Assembly (NCBI GenBank): GCA_910574895.1
Contig: CAJTDQ010000001.1
Location: 434,001-498,000 of the forward strand
Source of the DNA: Eubacteriaceae bacterium
Lineage (GTDB): Bacteria > Bacillota > Clostridia > Lachnospirales > Lachnospiraceae
DNA length: 64,000 nt
Direction: 5' to 3'
In this document: piece after piece, positions 43,978 through 52,832 of the stretch
How positions within the stretch are numbered: position 1 is the stretch's first letter
How the letters are laid out: every line of letters starts with the position of its first letter
Translations under genes and position numbers: made by a program
Notes under the pieces: model-generated
What the model was told of the DNA's origin: nothing
The model's database searches: none
The model's input: the letters and a program-made list of their open reading frames with translations, nothing else

Positions 43978-45114
43978 CTATTTCTGGTCGTTCTCTTTAA
44001 ATCCCTCTAATTTATTAGCTTTATATTCTTCAAATCGTCCCGCCTCTATGGCATCACGAATTTCTTCCATCATTGTATTATAAAAATATAAATTATGCAA
44101 GACACATAAACGCATTCCCAACATTTCTTTCGCCTTCAATAAATGTCTGATATATGCCCTGCTGTGATATTTACATGCCGGACACTGGCATCCCTCTTCT
44201 ATCGGTTCTGCATCTGTCTCATACTTTGCATTAAATAAGTTTAACTTTCCTTTATTTGTATAAACATGTCCATGACGTCCATTTCTTGCAGGATAAACAC
44301 AGTCAAAGAAATCTACACCACGCTCTACTGCTTCTAATATATTTGCAGGTGTTCCCACTCCCATCAGATATATTGGCTTATTCTTTGGAAGATGCGGTTC
44401 TACTGACTCAATAATCCTGTACATTTCATCATGACTTTCTCCAACGGCAAGACCGCCAATGGCAAACCCATCTAAATCCATGTCAGCGATTGCTTTTGCA
44501 TGTTCTATACGGATATCATCATAAACACCTCCCTGATTAATACCAAACAACATCTGCTCCTTATTGATAGTATCTTCTAAAGTATTCAGTCTATCCATTT
44601 CTACTTTACAGCGCTTCAGCCATCTGGTCGTTCTATCTACAGAATTCTTAATATACTCTTTGGATGCCACACTGGATGGACATTCATCAAACGCCATAGC
44701 AATCGTTGATGCAAGATTTGACTGTATCTGCATACTCTCTTCCGGTCCCATAAATATCTTACGACCATCAATATGAGATCTGAAATGTACCCCCTCTTCC
44801 TTTATACTTCTAAGTCCTGCAAGCGAAAACACCTGAAACCCGCCGGAATCTGTCAGAATTGGCTTATCCCAGTTCATAAACTTATGAATACCACCCATTT
44901 GCTTAACAATATGGTCCCCTGGTCTCACATGTAAATGATATGTATTGGATAATTCCACCTGCGTTTTTATCTGGTACAAATCTTCTGCAGCAACAGCCCC
45001 TTTAATGGCAGCTGCTGTTCCTACATTCATAAATACCGGTGTCTGTATTTTGCCATGTACCGTGGTAAATTCACCTCTTTTGGCATTCCCATCTTTTGCT
45101 AATATTTTAAACAT
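43978..45114 (-). CDS. tgt: Queuine tRNA-ribosyltransferase (tRNA-guanine transglycosylase)
   Basis: This 378-aa enzyme swaps guanine-34 for preQ1 in tRNAs with GUN anticodons, on the way to queuosine. Catalytic Asps are in LTDSGGFQVFSL (about 89) and FDCVYPARNGRHGHVYT (about 268). The zinc ligands are in CQCPACKYHSRAYIRHL (about 308). The start is the ATG at 45114 after AGGAG; the frame extends 19 codons upstream into the AKR gene without homology. It lies 14 bases after the AKR gene. Confidence 0.97.
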   Translation of the reverse strand: MFKILAKDGNAKRGEFTTVHGKIQTPVFMNVGTAAAIKGAVAAEDLYQIKTQVELSNTYHLHVRPGDHIVKQMGGIHKFMNWDKPILTDSGGFQVFSLAGLRSIKEEGVHFRSHIDGRKIFMGPEESMQIQSNLASTIAMAFDECPSSVASKEYIKNSVDRTTRWLKRCKVEMDRLNTLEDTINKEQMLFGINQGGVYDDIRIEHAKAIADMDLDGFAIGGLAVGESHDEMYRIIESVEPHLPKNKPIYLMGVGTPANILEAVERGVDFFDCVYPARNGRHGHVYTNKGKLNLFNAKYETDAEPIEEGCQCPACKYHSRAYIRHLLKAKEMLGMRLCVLHNLYFYNTMMEEIRDAIEAGRFEEYKANKLEGFKENDQK

Positions 45115-45128
45115 GTCTTGTCTCCTAA

Positions 45129-46049
45129 TTATGGTAATATATGTCCTGCTGATAAGTATAATCGATACCACTCATCTCTGGACAACTGAATTTCTGTAGC
45201 TTTTGCAATTTGGATTAATCTATCCTTGTTCGTAGTTCCTGACACCATCTGCATATTGGCAGGGTGTCTCAAAATCCATGCTGCAGCAATCGCTGTATTG
45301 GCTACATTGTACTTTTCTGCCAACTCATCAATTACTTTGTTTAATTCCGGAAATCTGTCATTTCCAAGAAAACTTCCTTCAAACATTCCAAACTGGAATG
45401 GAGACCATGTCTGAATCGTAATATCATTTAATCTACAATAATTCAGTATACTGCCGTCTCTATTCACTGCACCGTCTGTACCCATATTTACTTCCATACC
45501 ACTGGAAATCATATTGGAATTTGTAATACTTAACTGCAACTGATTGCAGACAATTGGCTGTTTCACAGATTTTTTCAACAATTCTATCTGCATAGAATCC
45601 ATGTTTGAAACACCAAAATATTTTACCTTACCGGATTGTTCTAATTTATCAAATGCCTGTGCCACCTCTTCTGGCTCTACCAATGCATCCGGACGATGTA
45701 AAATAAGACAATCTAAATATTCTGTACCTAATCTGCCTAAAATCCCATCCACAGATTTTAATATGTATTCTTCCGACAAATCATACATAACCCCTGGAAC
45801 AATTCCACATTTAGACTGGATAAAGAATTTCTCTCTATTATCACCTTTTAAATCTATAGATTTTCCGAAAAGCTCTTCGCAATATCCACCACCATAGATG
45901 TCTGCATGGTCTATATAATTAATTCCATTTTCCAATGCAGTTTCTACAAACTCTTTCGTTTGATTTTGATCCAGCCCTCCTAATCTCATGCAACCAAGAG
46001 CAACGGCTGAAACTTCCAAGCCTGTCTTTCCTAATTTAACTTTCTTCAT
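45129..46049 (-). CDS. Aldo/keto reductase
   Basis: The 306-aa protein is an NADPH-type TIM-barrel reductase. The catalytic Asp/Tyr/Lys/His set can be followed: IDHADIYGGGYCEELFG (Tyr), FIQSKCG (Lys), CLILHRPDAL (His). The C-terminal SGTTNKDRLIQIAKATEIQLSRDEW binds NADP phosphate. The YdhF-like subgroup is likely (LGRLGTEYLDCLILHRPD). The physiological carbonyl substrate is unknown. It is first in the operon with tgt and yajC and has its own promoter. Confidence 0.93.
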   Translation of the reverse strand: MKKVKLGKTGLEVSAVALGCMRLGGLDQNQTKEFVETALENGINYIDHADIYGGGYCEELFGKSIDLKGDNREKFFIQSKCGIVPGVMYDLSEEYILKSVDGILGRLGTEYLDCLILHRPDALVEPEEVAQAFDKLEQSGKVKYFGVSNMDSMQIELLKKSVKQPIVCNQLQLSITNSNMISSGMEVNMGTDGAVNRDGSILNYCRLNDITIQTWSPFQFGMFEGSFLGNDRFPELNKVIDELAEKYNVANTAIAAAWILRHPANMQMVSGTTNKDRLIQIAKATEIQLSRDEWYRLYLSAGHILP

Positions 46050-46080
46050 TTTAATTTCTCACTTTCTTTTAACTCCTTAT

Positions 46081-46109
46081 ATTCTATTTGATTTAGATAA
46101 GTATTGCAA
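46081..46109 (-). promoter_or_regulatory. Sigma-A promoter of AKR-tgt-yajC
   Basis: On the minus strand TTGCAA (46104-46109), a 17-base spacer and TAGAAT (46081-46086) precede the AKR ATG by about 32 bases. It stands back to back with the aroC promoter. Confidence 0.6.
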
Positions 46110-46132
46110 GCCAATTCATACCTTCTTTTCCC

Positions 46133-46161
46133 TTGAACTTATCCTTCTCAGTTGATATACT
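46133..46161 (+). promoter_or_regulatory. Sigma-A promoter of aroC-azlC-azlD
   Basis: TTGAAC (46133-46138), a 17-base spacer and TATACT (46156-46161) leave an approximately 65-base leader before aroC. Confidence 0.65.
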
Positions 46162-46234
46162 GTTAAAGATATAAAAATTAGTAAAAAGTAAAAAGTGATA
46201 TATAGTTTATTCAGAAAAATACAAGGAGGTCATT

Positions 46235-47335
46235 ATGGCTGGTTCAACTTACGGAAACATTTTTAAAATAACAACCTGGGGCGAATCCCATGGCAAAGCA
46301 TTAGGTGTTATTGTGGACGGATGTCCGGCGGGGATAAATTTATGTGAAGAAGATATACAAATTTTTTTAAATAGAAGAAAACCCGGTCAGTCAAAATATA
46401 CAACCCAGAGAAACGAAGATGACAAAGTTGAAATTCTTTCCGGTATCTTTGAAGGAAAAACAACAGGTACGCCTATTTCTATGGTTGTTCATAATAAAGA
46501 CCATCATTCTGCTGATTATAGTCAGATTGCATCTTTCTACAGACCTGGTCATGCTGACTATACCTTTGATGAAAAATACGGCTTCAGAGATTACCGGGGC
46601 GGTGGCCGTTCCTCCGGCAGAGAAACTATCGGTCGTGTCGCTGCTGGTGCTATTGCTTCCAAAATTTTAGAGCAACTAGGTATTTCAATTATTACCTATT
46701 CAAAATCAATTGGAAATGTCCAGATAGATTATAATAATTTCAATAAAGATGAAATTGAAAATAATCCAATGTATATGCCTGACAGTAATGCCGCCATGAA
46801 AGCCGGAGAGTTATTAAAAGAAAAAATGGCTGAGATGGACTCTGTAGGTGGTGTTATTGAATGCCTTATTAATGGAATGCCTGCAGGTGTGGGTGAACCT
46901 GTATTTGAAAAACTGGATGCAAATTTATCAAAAGCAATTATGTCTATCGGAGCTATTAAAGGATTTGAAATCGGTGATGGTTTCGCAGTGGCTGAATCTA
47001 CCGGTTCCACAGATAATGATGGATTCCGGATGAAAGATGGAAAAATAATAAAAACAACAAATCATGCCGGAGGTATTATGGGAGGAATGAGCGACAGCTC
47101 ACAGATTATTTTGCGGGCTGCTGTAAAACCTACCCCTTCTATTGCTCAGACACAAACAACAGTAAATAAATCCGGAGAAGATATTGAGATTAATATCAAA
47201 GGACGTCATGATCCTATTATTGTTCCCCGTGCTGTAGTTGTTGTGGAATCCATGGTGGCTGTCACACTTGTTGACATGCTCTTTTTGGCAATGACCTCAA
47301 GAATAGATAAAATTGTTGATTTTTGGAAGAAATAA
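46235..47335 (+). CDS. aroC: Chorismate synthase
   Basis: This 366-aa reduced-FMN-dependent enzyme makes chorismate from EPSP for aromatic amino acids and folate. Family marks are WGESHGKALGVIVDGCPAGI near the start, RPGHADYTFDEKYG, RGGGRSSGRETIGRVAAGA (about 122) and GGIMGGMSDSSQIILRAAVKPTPS (about 270). A strong AAGGAGG precedes the ATG. No other shikimate genes are near. azlC begins 45 bases after its stop. Confidence 0.97.
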   Translation: MAGSTYGNIFKITTWGESHGKALGVIVDGCPAGINLCEEDIQIFLNRRKPGQSKYTTQRNEDDKVEILSGIFEGKTTGTPISMVVHNKDHHSADYSQIASFYRPGHADYTFDEKYGFRDYRGGGRSSGRETIGRVAAGAIASKILEQLGISIITYSKSIGNVQIDYNNFNKDEIENNPMYMPDSNAAMKAGELLKEKMAEMDSVGGVIECLINGMPAGVGEPVFEKLDANLSKAIMSIGAIKGFEIGDGFAVAESTGSTDNDGFRMKDGKIIKTTNHAGGIMGGMSDSSQIILRAAVKPTPSIAQTQTTVNKSGEDIEINIKGRHDPIIVPRAVVVVESMVAVTLVDMLFLAMTSRIDKIVDFWKK

Positions 47336-47380
47336 GATATTCTTCTATTATTTAGATAAGATAAGGATGATACATGAACA

Positions 47381-48091
47381 ATGAATAATAAAAAGATTTT
47401 CAGAGAAGGAATGCGTGATGGACTGCCTATTGGTTTAGGATATCTTGCAGTTTCCTTTTCTCTAGGAATCACTGCCAGAAATATTGGATTAACTCCATTT
47501 CAGGGATTTCTGGTCAGTCTGTTAAATAATGCATCTGCCGGCGAATATGCCGGCTTTACTGTTATGGCTGCTGATGCTGCATATATTGAAATCATATTTA
47601 TTACATTCATCACCAATATAAGATATCTTTTGATGAGTTGTGCACTTAGCCAGCGTTTTTCACCGGACACTCCTCTGATACACAGATTCTTCATTGGATA
47701 TGATGTGACAGATGAACTGTTTGGAATTACTATCGCAAGAAAAGGATATCTGAACCCATGTTATACCTATGGTGCCATGCTTCTTGCAATTCCAGGATGG
47801 TCAATTGGTACTGCCATCGGCGTTATGGCCGGAAATATACTTCCAGCAAGAATTGTTGGTGCTTTAAGCGTTGCGTTATTCGGAATGTTTATCGCCATTA
47901 TCATTCCTCCTGCAAAGAAAAACAAAGTGATTTCAGGTTTGGTTATAATTAGTTTTGTCACAAGTTTCTGCTTTTCCAGACTTCCACTGTTATCTGATTT
48001 ATCAGAGGGAACACGGACAATCCTCTTAACTGTTGTTATTTCTGCCATAGCAGCGATATTTTTCCCTGTAAAACAGAAACAGGACACTTAA
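47381..48091 (+). CDS. azlC: Branched-chain amino acid exporter, AzlC subunit
   Basis: The protein has 236 residues and about six to eight membrane helices. It has the AzlC marks GLPIGLGYLAVSFSLGI at the start, LNNASAGEYAG and RYLLMSCALSQRF with a conserved Ser/Gln pair. AzlC and the small AzlD form an efflux pair for branched-chain amino acids. The start at 47381 is preceded by AAGGATG; a nearby ATG gives only a four-residue frame. It sits about 4 kb from the divergent ilv/leu operon, a fitting neighbourhood for an exporter of those products. Confidence 0.92.
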   Translation: MNNKKIFREGMRDGLPIGLGYLAVSFSLGITARNIGLTPFQGFLVSLLNNASAGEYAGFTVMAADAAYIEIIFITFITNIRYLLMSCALSQRFSPDTPLIHRFFIGYDVTDELFGITIARKGYLNPCYTYGAMLLAIPGWSIGTAIGVMAGNILPARIVGALSVALFGMFIAIIIPPAKKNKVISGLVIISFVTSFCFSRLPLLSDLSEGTRTILLTVVISAIAAIFFPVKQKQDT

Positions 48092-48111
48092 TTTTTTATA
48101 GGAGAAATACT

Positions 48112-48417
48112 ATGATACACAATCCATATATTTATATAGCACTTATGGCAATTGTAACTCTATCTATCAGAATTTTGCCATTAACCCTAATTAGAAAACA
48201 AATAAAAAATGAATTTCTACAATCTTTTTTATATTATGTACCATACGTAACATTGGCAGTAATGACTTTTCCTGCTATCATTGATGTTACACAGTCTCCT
48301 ATGGCTGGTGCTATAGCGCTTGTTATTGGAATTGTTGCTGCGTGGTTGGGAGCTAATCTGTTTCAAGTATCAATTACCTGCTGTATGGTAGTTTTTCTTT
48401 TATCTTTTGTATTATAA
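48112..48417 (+). CDS. azlD: Branched-chain amino acid exporter, AzlD subunit
   Basis: The 101-aa membrane protein has four predicted helices and the AzlD pattern IRILPLTLIRKQIKN..LQSFLYYVPYVTLAVMTFPAII. It is needed with AzlC for export. TAGGAGA lies before the ATG, 20 bases after azlC. The operon runs into the end of the convergent gene at 48424 with no terminator that I can see. Confidence 0.92.
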   Translation: MIHNPYIYIALMAIVTLSIRILPLTLIRKQIKNEFLQSFLYYVPYVTLAVMTFPAIIDVTQSPMAGAIALVIGIVAAWLGANLFQVSITCCMVVFLLSFVL

Positions 48418-48423
48418 AGATAC

Positions 48424-48825
48424 TTATTCTTTTGTCAGCATCTTTTCATAAATCAAGCCCACAGCAAACCATAACGGTGCATAATCCCATCGTATAACTC
48501 CCTTTACATTATATTTACTTTTGCTGTAATCCCATGGACATTGATTTCTCTTTTTCAACAATGTTCCTGTGGTATATTCCGTTGCATAAATTCCTGCAGT
48601 ATAAATTAACCCTCTTTCAATTGTTTTCCTGTTATGTTTTCTCAACTTACTGCTTACCGGTTTTATTACTGCAGCCATCCCGTAAATAGGAAACATCCAT
48701 ATGGAAGTCTGCCCGATTAATTTATAATCTTTTTTCTTAATACAACAAGCTGATGTAAAGAGTAACTCCATACACCAGCCTGTTATTCCACACTTTATAA
48801 AGTTTTTATTCATTACACTCTTCAT
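48424..48825 (-). CDS. Putative membrane protein of the ABC-transporter-type-IV (PF06541-like) family, short
   Basis: The protein has about 133 residues with a conserved membrane segment pattern and the late motif NQCPWDYSKSKYNVKGVIRWDYAPLWFAVGLIYE. That matches the C-terminal signature (C-x-W-D-Y-S ... R-x-D-Y-x-P-x-W-F) of PF06541 proteins. The family has no firm function. The start is uncertain: ATG at 48825 or a TTG at 48843; neither has a strong ribosome site. It follows glyA by 29 bases and may be read with it. Confidence 0.7.
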   Translation of the reverse strand: MKSVMNKNFIKCGITGWCMELLFTSACCIKKKDYKLIGQTSIWMFPIYGMAAVIKPVSSKLRKHNRKTIERGLIYTAGIYATEYTTGTLLKKRNQCPWDYSKSKYNVKGVIRWDYAPLWFAVGLIYEKMLTKE

Positions 48826-48854
48826 ATGTGTAATTATTTCCAATAAATATTTCT

Positions 48855-50096
48855 TTATTCGTACAATGGATATTTGTCTGTTAATCCTTTTACCTTAGCC
48901 TTAACACTTTCAGTATTTCCATTCAAATCATCCGCAATATCTGCCATACATTCAGCAATCACATCCATATCTTCTATATTCAGTCCTCTGGTTGTCACTG
49001 CAGGTGTTCCAATTCTTACACCACTGGTAATTCCCGGCTTCTGTGGATCATTTGGAATCGCATTTTTATTACATGTGATATTGGCTGCATCTAAGGCAAT
49101 CTCAAATTCCTTACCTGTAATGTTTTTACTTCTTAAATCAACTAACATCAAATGATTATCTGTTCCACCGGAAACTAAATCAAACCCTCTATCCATCAAT
49201 CCTTTGGCAAGAGCCTGCGCATTATCTACAACATTCTTTGCATATTCTTTGAACTCATCTGATAAAGCTTCTTTGAAACATACTGCCTTTGCAGCAATGA
49301 CATGCATTAAAGGTCCACCCTGAATCCCCGGGAATACTGCTTTATTTAACTTATGTTCTAACGCAAATTCTTCACTTGATAAAATAAGTCCACCTCTTGG
49401 ACCTCTTAAAGTTTTATGAGTAGTAGTTGTTGTTACATGTGCATATGGAATCGGACTCATATGCTGTCCACCTGCAACAAGACCTGCAATGTGAGCCATA
49501 TCCACCATAAGATATGCTCCAACCTCATCTGCAATCTCTCTAAACTTTTTAAAATCTATCTTTCTAGGATAAGCACTTGCACCGGCTACAATCAGTTTTG
49601 GCTTGCACTCCAACGCTGTCTCTCTTACCTTATCATAATCAATAAATCCATTATCATCTACACCGTATGAAACGATATTAAAATATGTACCGGACATGTT
49701 AACCGGTGAACCATGTGTCAAATGTCCGCCTGCATCAAGACTCATACCCATTACAGTATCACCCGGCTGAACTAAAGCAAAGAATACTGCCATATTTGCC
49801 TGTGCGCCGGAATGTGGCTGAACATTGGCATATGTACATCCAAATAATTCTTTTGCTCTCTCAATAGCTAACTGCTCTACTACGTCTACATATTCACAGC
49901 CGCCATAATATCTCTTCCCCGGATATCCTTCTGCATATTTATTTGTAAGATGGCTCCCCATAGCCGCCATAACACTCTTACTTACTAAGTTTTCTGATGC
50001 AATCAATTCAAGATGTGAACGCTGTCTCCCCATCTCATCTTCCATTGCTGCAAAAACTTCTGCATCTGCATTTTTTACTTCATCAAATGAAAACAT
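48855..50096 (-). CDS. glyA: Serine hydroxymethyltransferase
   Basis: This 413-aa PLP enzyme interconverts serine and glycine with tetrahydrofolate and feeds one-carbon metabolism. The PLP Lys is in [14 protein letters not shown] (about 230). [24 protein letters not shown] and [10 protein letters not shown] are standard. AGGAGG precedes the ATG. A stable hairpin lies just upstream of the ribosome site. It uses the serine made by the serABC products encoded earlier in the window. Confidence 0.97.
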   Translation of the reverse strand: MFSFDEVKNADAEVFAAMEDEMGRQRSHLELIASENLVSKSVMAAMGSHLTNKYAEGYPGKRYYGGCEYVDVVEQLAIERAKELFGCTYANVQPHSGAQANMAVFFALVQPGDTVMGMSLDAGGHLTHGSPVNMSGTYFNIVSYGVDDNGFIDYDKVRETALECKPKLIVAGASAYPRKIDFKKFREIADEVGAYLMVDMAHIAGLVAGGQHMSPIPYAHVTTTTTHKTLRGPRGGLILSSEEFALEHKLNKAVFPGIQGGPLMHVIAAKAVCFKEALSDEFKEYAKNVVDNAQALAKGLMDRGFDLVSGGTDNHLMLVDLRSKNITGKEFEIALDAANITCNKNAIPNDPQKPGITSGVRIGTPAVTTRGLNIEDMDVIAECMADIADDLNGNTESVKAKVKGLTDKYPLYE

Positions 50097-50118
50097 CTAT
50101 ATACCTCCTAATGTATGT

Positions 50119-50144
50119 ACTGCACTGCCAAAAGCAAGTGCAGT
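50119..50144 (-). other. Leader hairpin of glyA
   Basis: On the minus strand ACTGCAC pairs with GTGCAGT, with TGC/GCA inside, about 10 bases before the glyA ribosome site. It could influence translation. There is no riboswitch consensus. Confidence 0.5.
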
Positions 50145-50301
50145 TTTAATCCTATACTATATTATCATAAGATGGATTATTTTAAAATCTATTTTTTATT
50201 TTTCACAGATTTTCTTTTATACGTGTTGAAATCACATAATTCACATGTTATATATCAATTTCACTGTCAACTCGAAGATTCAACGTTTTTCCCAACTATG
50301 A

Positions 50302-51285
50302 TTATTCATAATCATAATCGCATCTATCATCCTCTTTATCTTCTTTGTATTCCTCTCTGCATTCTTCTGTCTCTCTCTCCATGCAATGGTTTTTACGTGC
50401 CTTTGTACAGCATTCTCTTTCGCATTTTTTCTCTTCTTTCAATCTACCTTCGCATTTTGGTGGTTCTAATTCCAAAGGTTTGATTTCTCTGGATAATAAT
50501 CCGCTTTCTACAAACTTTTTGCAAACACGTTCATCTTCATCCTCTGTATCTGCCTTTGGTGGTGTTGTTTTTTCTCTATAATCTATTTTGTAAGCTTCAA
50601 AATAAACAGTTCTTAAAATAAGAGAAAGTCCAGCTGAAAAAGTACCATCACATGCACTGAAATTCATTGCTTTTCCAACACCTGCAAGATTGATACCATT
50701 TACAACCTGATTTTTGCCTTCTGCCAAACTTACGACATTGACATATTTTTTATTCTTCTCTCCTTTTGTTCCCACACCATAAGGAGTATATAACTCCAAT
50801 GTGATATGAGATGGGTTTGTTTTTTCATCCTTATACTTATAGTCCGGACTATATTTATCTGCTGGTAAATAGTTTACTGTAAGAATTGTGGAAGCTAAGA
50901 ATTTGTCACAGCCATCATACAATTTTACATCATAGGTCACACATACATTTGTCAAAGTTACTTTGCTGCAGTTTGGTTTGCAAGTGGATTTTACGCATGT
51001 TTCCGGATGGTGCATAGGGGGTGCTTTACATACATCCATATCATTTTTCGGACCATACATTTTTTTAGATAAGGAAACATCTATTACATCTGCCCGAATT
51101 GTTTCTACTGTTGGATTTTCCTCCATTATACACTCTGGAATTTTAACAGTTCTACATACATTTACTCCTATTTCATCATAGATGACTGGAGCATAAATAG
51201 ACAAAAATTCCGGTCTTCCGCAAATTTCTTTATTACATACGTCCACTTCTCTACAACATTTTTTACATTTACAAGGTTTTGTCAT
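50302..51285 (-). CDS. Cysteine-rich protein with a sigma-K-type promoter; candidate spore-coat or exosporium protein
   Basis: The protein has 327 residues and about 25 cysteines, many in pairs and short spacings (CKCKKCC at the start, CKPNCSK, ERECC near the end). There is no signal peptide. Conserved-looking parts are the first half (GVNVCRTVKIPEC, TIRADVIDVSLSKKMYG) and a beta-rich centre (LTNVCVTYDVKLYDGCDKFLASTILTVNYLP); the C-terminus is highly charged. I recognise no family. The start is the ATG at 51285 behind AAAGGAGG; the longer frame is a false start. Its upstream sigma-K-like promoter and Cys content together suggest a cross-linked coat protein made in the mother cell. That role is inference. 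Confidence 0.75.
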   Translation of the reverse strand: MTKPCKCKKCCREVDVCNKEICGRPEFLSIYAPVIYDEIGVNVCRTVKIPECIMEENPTVETIRADVIDVSLSKKMYGPKNDMDVCKAPPMHHPETCVKSTCKPNCSKVTLTNVCVTYDVKLYDGCDKFLASTILTVNYLPADKYSPDYKYKDEKTNPSHITLELYTPYGVGTKGEKNKKYVNVVSLAEGKNQVVNGINLAGVGKAMNFSACDGTFSAGLSLILRTVYFEAYKIDYREKTTPPKADTEDEDERVCKKFVESGLLSREIKPLELEPPKCEGRLKEEKKCERECCTKARKNHCMERETEECREEYKEDKEDDRCDYDYE

Positions 51286-51311
51286 TTTTTTCCTCCTTTT
51301 GTTCTTCAATA

Positions 51312-51338
51312 TATTGTATGCTTTTTGAATTTTTTTGT
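51312..51338 (-). promoter_or_regulatory. Sigma-K-type promoter of the Cys-rich protein gene
   Basis: On the minus strand AC (+ strand 51337-51338), a 16-base spacer and CATACAATA (51312-51320) match the sigma-K consensus exactly. The -10 lies about 26 bases before the ATG, with the GGAGG between. Confidence 0.68.
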
Positions 51339-51427
51339 TCTATTTTGTGAAGGAAGAAAATATATATATATGAGGCCCTAAATAATTTTATAAAATAAAT
51401 TAACAATAACATGAAATGGAGAAATAG

Positions 51428-52186
51428 ATGTATAAAATATTAGCATTTGAAAACGGACAACCAATTATTTTATTTTTAGAAAATCAGAAAGTATTCATGT
51501 ATACAGCTTCCGGCGGAAGAATTCTTTCACGCGGTCTTTTATTCAATGATGTAAGAAAGGACTTCGATGTATACTCTTGTAAAGAAAAATATATATACTA
51601 CATATCAACAGATAACAAGATTAAATTAGCTATGTTAAATCGGGATCGGTTTACAGAATTTTTATCCATTCCTATGGAAGACAACGAACATAATATCGAG
51701 ATTGTAAATGTTTCTCCATTGATGTGTCAGAATGAATTATATATTTTTTACTGTAATCATAATAAAGAAGCAGGTAAATATGAAATATATTATATTTTAT
51801 CTTCTGCTCCAAACAAAAGCTGTCTTATTGAGAGAAACATAGATACCAACAATGGATTTGATGTATTTAAAGCAAATGACAATATCGGACTTGTTCTAAA
51901 CTCAAACTATTATTATTTAAGCAAAGACAAAAAATTAGTAACAATTAACAATACATCTGCAAACCAATTGGAAACTGCTTCTCTTGGACAGAATATCGAA
52001 GAATTAAAATCTGCACTATCAGATAAAAGCAGTAAATTAATTGAAGTTCAAAAGCAGTTATACGAAAAGAATAACGAAATTGCTAACTTAAAATCCACAC
52101 AGCAGCATATTACAGAGCAATATAATGAATTGGCTGAATATGCAGGAAAATTACAGGAAGAACTTCGTAAGATTCGATATATGTAA
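51428..52186 (+). CDS. Protein of unknown function with beta-rich body and C-terminal coiled coil
   Basis: The protein has 252 residues, is cytosolic, and I do not recognise a family. Residues 1-180 contain repeated short beta-strand blocks (QPIILFLENQKVFMYTASGGR, EKYIYYISTDNKIKLAML, NELYIFYCNHN), like a degenerate beta-propeller or a simple sensor of similar blades. Residues about 190-250 form a coiled coil (IEELKSALSDKSSKLIEVQKQL and on). A GGAGA site precedes the ATG. It is divergent from the Cys-rich gene and ends at a two-way terminator. A structural or scaffolding role is possible. Confidence 0.75.
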   Translation: MYKILAFENGQPIILFLENQKVFMYTASGGRILSRGLLFNDVRKDFDVYSCKEKYIYYISTDNKIKLAMLNRDRFTEFLSIPMEDNEHNIEIVNVSPLMCQNELYIFYCNHNKEAGKYEIYYILSSAPNKSCLIERNIDTNNGFDVFKANDNIGLVLNSNYYYLSKDKKLVTINNTSANQLETASLGQNIEELKSALSDKSSKLIEVQKQLYEKNNEIANLKSTQQHITEQYNELAEYAGKLQEELRKIRYM

Positions 52187-52213
52187 AAGGACGGGGATAT
52201 TCCCCATCCTTTT
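52185..52213. terminator. Bidirectional terminator between the coiled-coil gene and the ClbS/DfsB-like gene
   Basis: AAAAGGA and TCCTTTT arms enclose GGGGATATTCCCC. T and A tracts flank both sides. It overlaps the stop codons' surroundings of both convergent genes. Confidence 0.85.
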
Positions 52214-52751
52214 ACTTATTGGCACAATTTTTCCTATGTGCTTTTAATTTTTTCATCGCCCAATCATAATGACTTGACGTGACGCTCACAAAATAAGACC
52301 CCAATGTGCTTCCGCCAACCCACTTGTAAATACCTTTAGAAAATAATTCCTCGTTTGAAAAAGATTCAGCTAATTTCAGAACATCAGCATGTGATTTTTG
52401 AAACATACTCTTTGCATCCTCTAATGATGTACTTTGATGTTTTTCCCAAAACTCAACATTCATATCTCCATAACTTCTCCAATTATAAGGTTTTGGAATA
52501 AAGGGTTTATTATCACTATTTTGATTTGATTGTACCCAGTTAATCAATAATTGCTGCCACTCATAGAGATGAATTAAAATATCACGAAGATTTTTATCTC
52601 TTTGCCAGTGTGCTTCTTTCTTTTTCACATCACCCGAAAAATTAAAAGGTTCTCTCAGTTCTTCTTTCATTTCCAATATAAGAGCATTCAACTTTTCATA
52701 ATTTGTTGTCGCTGCGGTTAATAAATCTACTTTTGTTGTTGGCCTTCCCAT
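52212..52751 (-). CDS. ClbS/DfsB-family four-helix-bundle protein (DUF1706)
   Basis: The protein has 179 residues. The start MGRPTTKVDLLTAATTNYEKL is typical, followed by WQRDKNLRDILIHLYEWQQLLINW and the C-terminal KWVGGSTLGSYFVSVTSSHYDWAMKKLK with its conserved Ser-His-Tyr-Asp-Trp. The family includes ClbS, the colibactin self-resistance cyclopropane hydrolase, and DinB-like folds. No biosynthetic cluster is present, so the local role is more likely general detoxification or unknown. AAGGAAAG precedes the ATG. Confidence 0.9.
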   Translation of the reverse strand: MGRPTTKVDLLTAATTNYEKLNALILEMKEELREPFNFSGDVKKKEAHWQRDKNLRDILIHLYEWQQLLINWVQSNQNSDNKPFIPKPYNWRSYGDMNVEFWEKHQSTSLEDAKSMFQKSHADVLKLAESFSNEELFSKGIYKWVGGSTLGSYFVSVTSSHYDWAMKKLKAHRKNCANK

Positions 52752-52832
52752 CGTTCTTTCCTTTCTGTTGTCTGTATTTAAAGATTTACTCTTCTATAAA
52801 TAGTTTTATCAAAGAAATACTGACACCCTGTG

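Noticed and set aside
48424-50301. Glycine riboswitch around glyA
   Set aside because: The leader has a simple hairpin but none of the tandem-aptamer consensus.
52212-52751. Colibactin resistance locus
   Set aside because: The ClbS/DfsB family is broad and no polyketide or peptide synthase gene is in the window.
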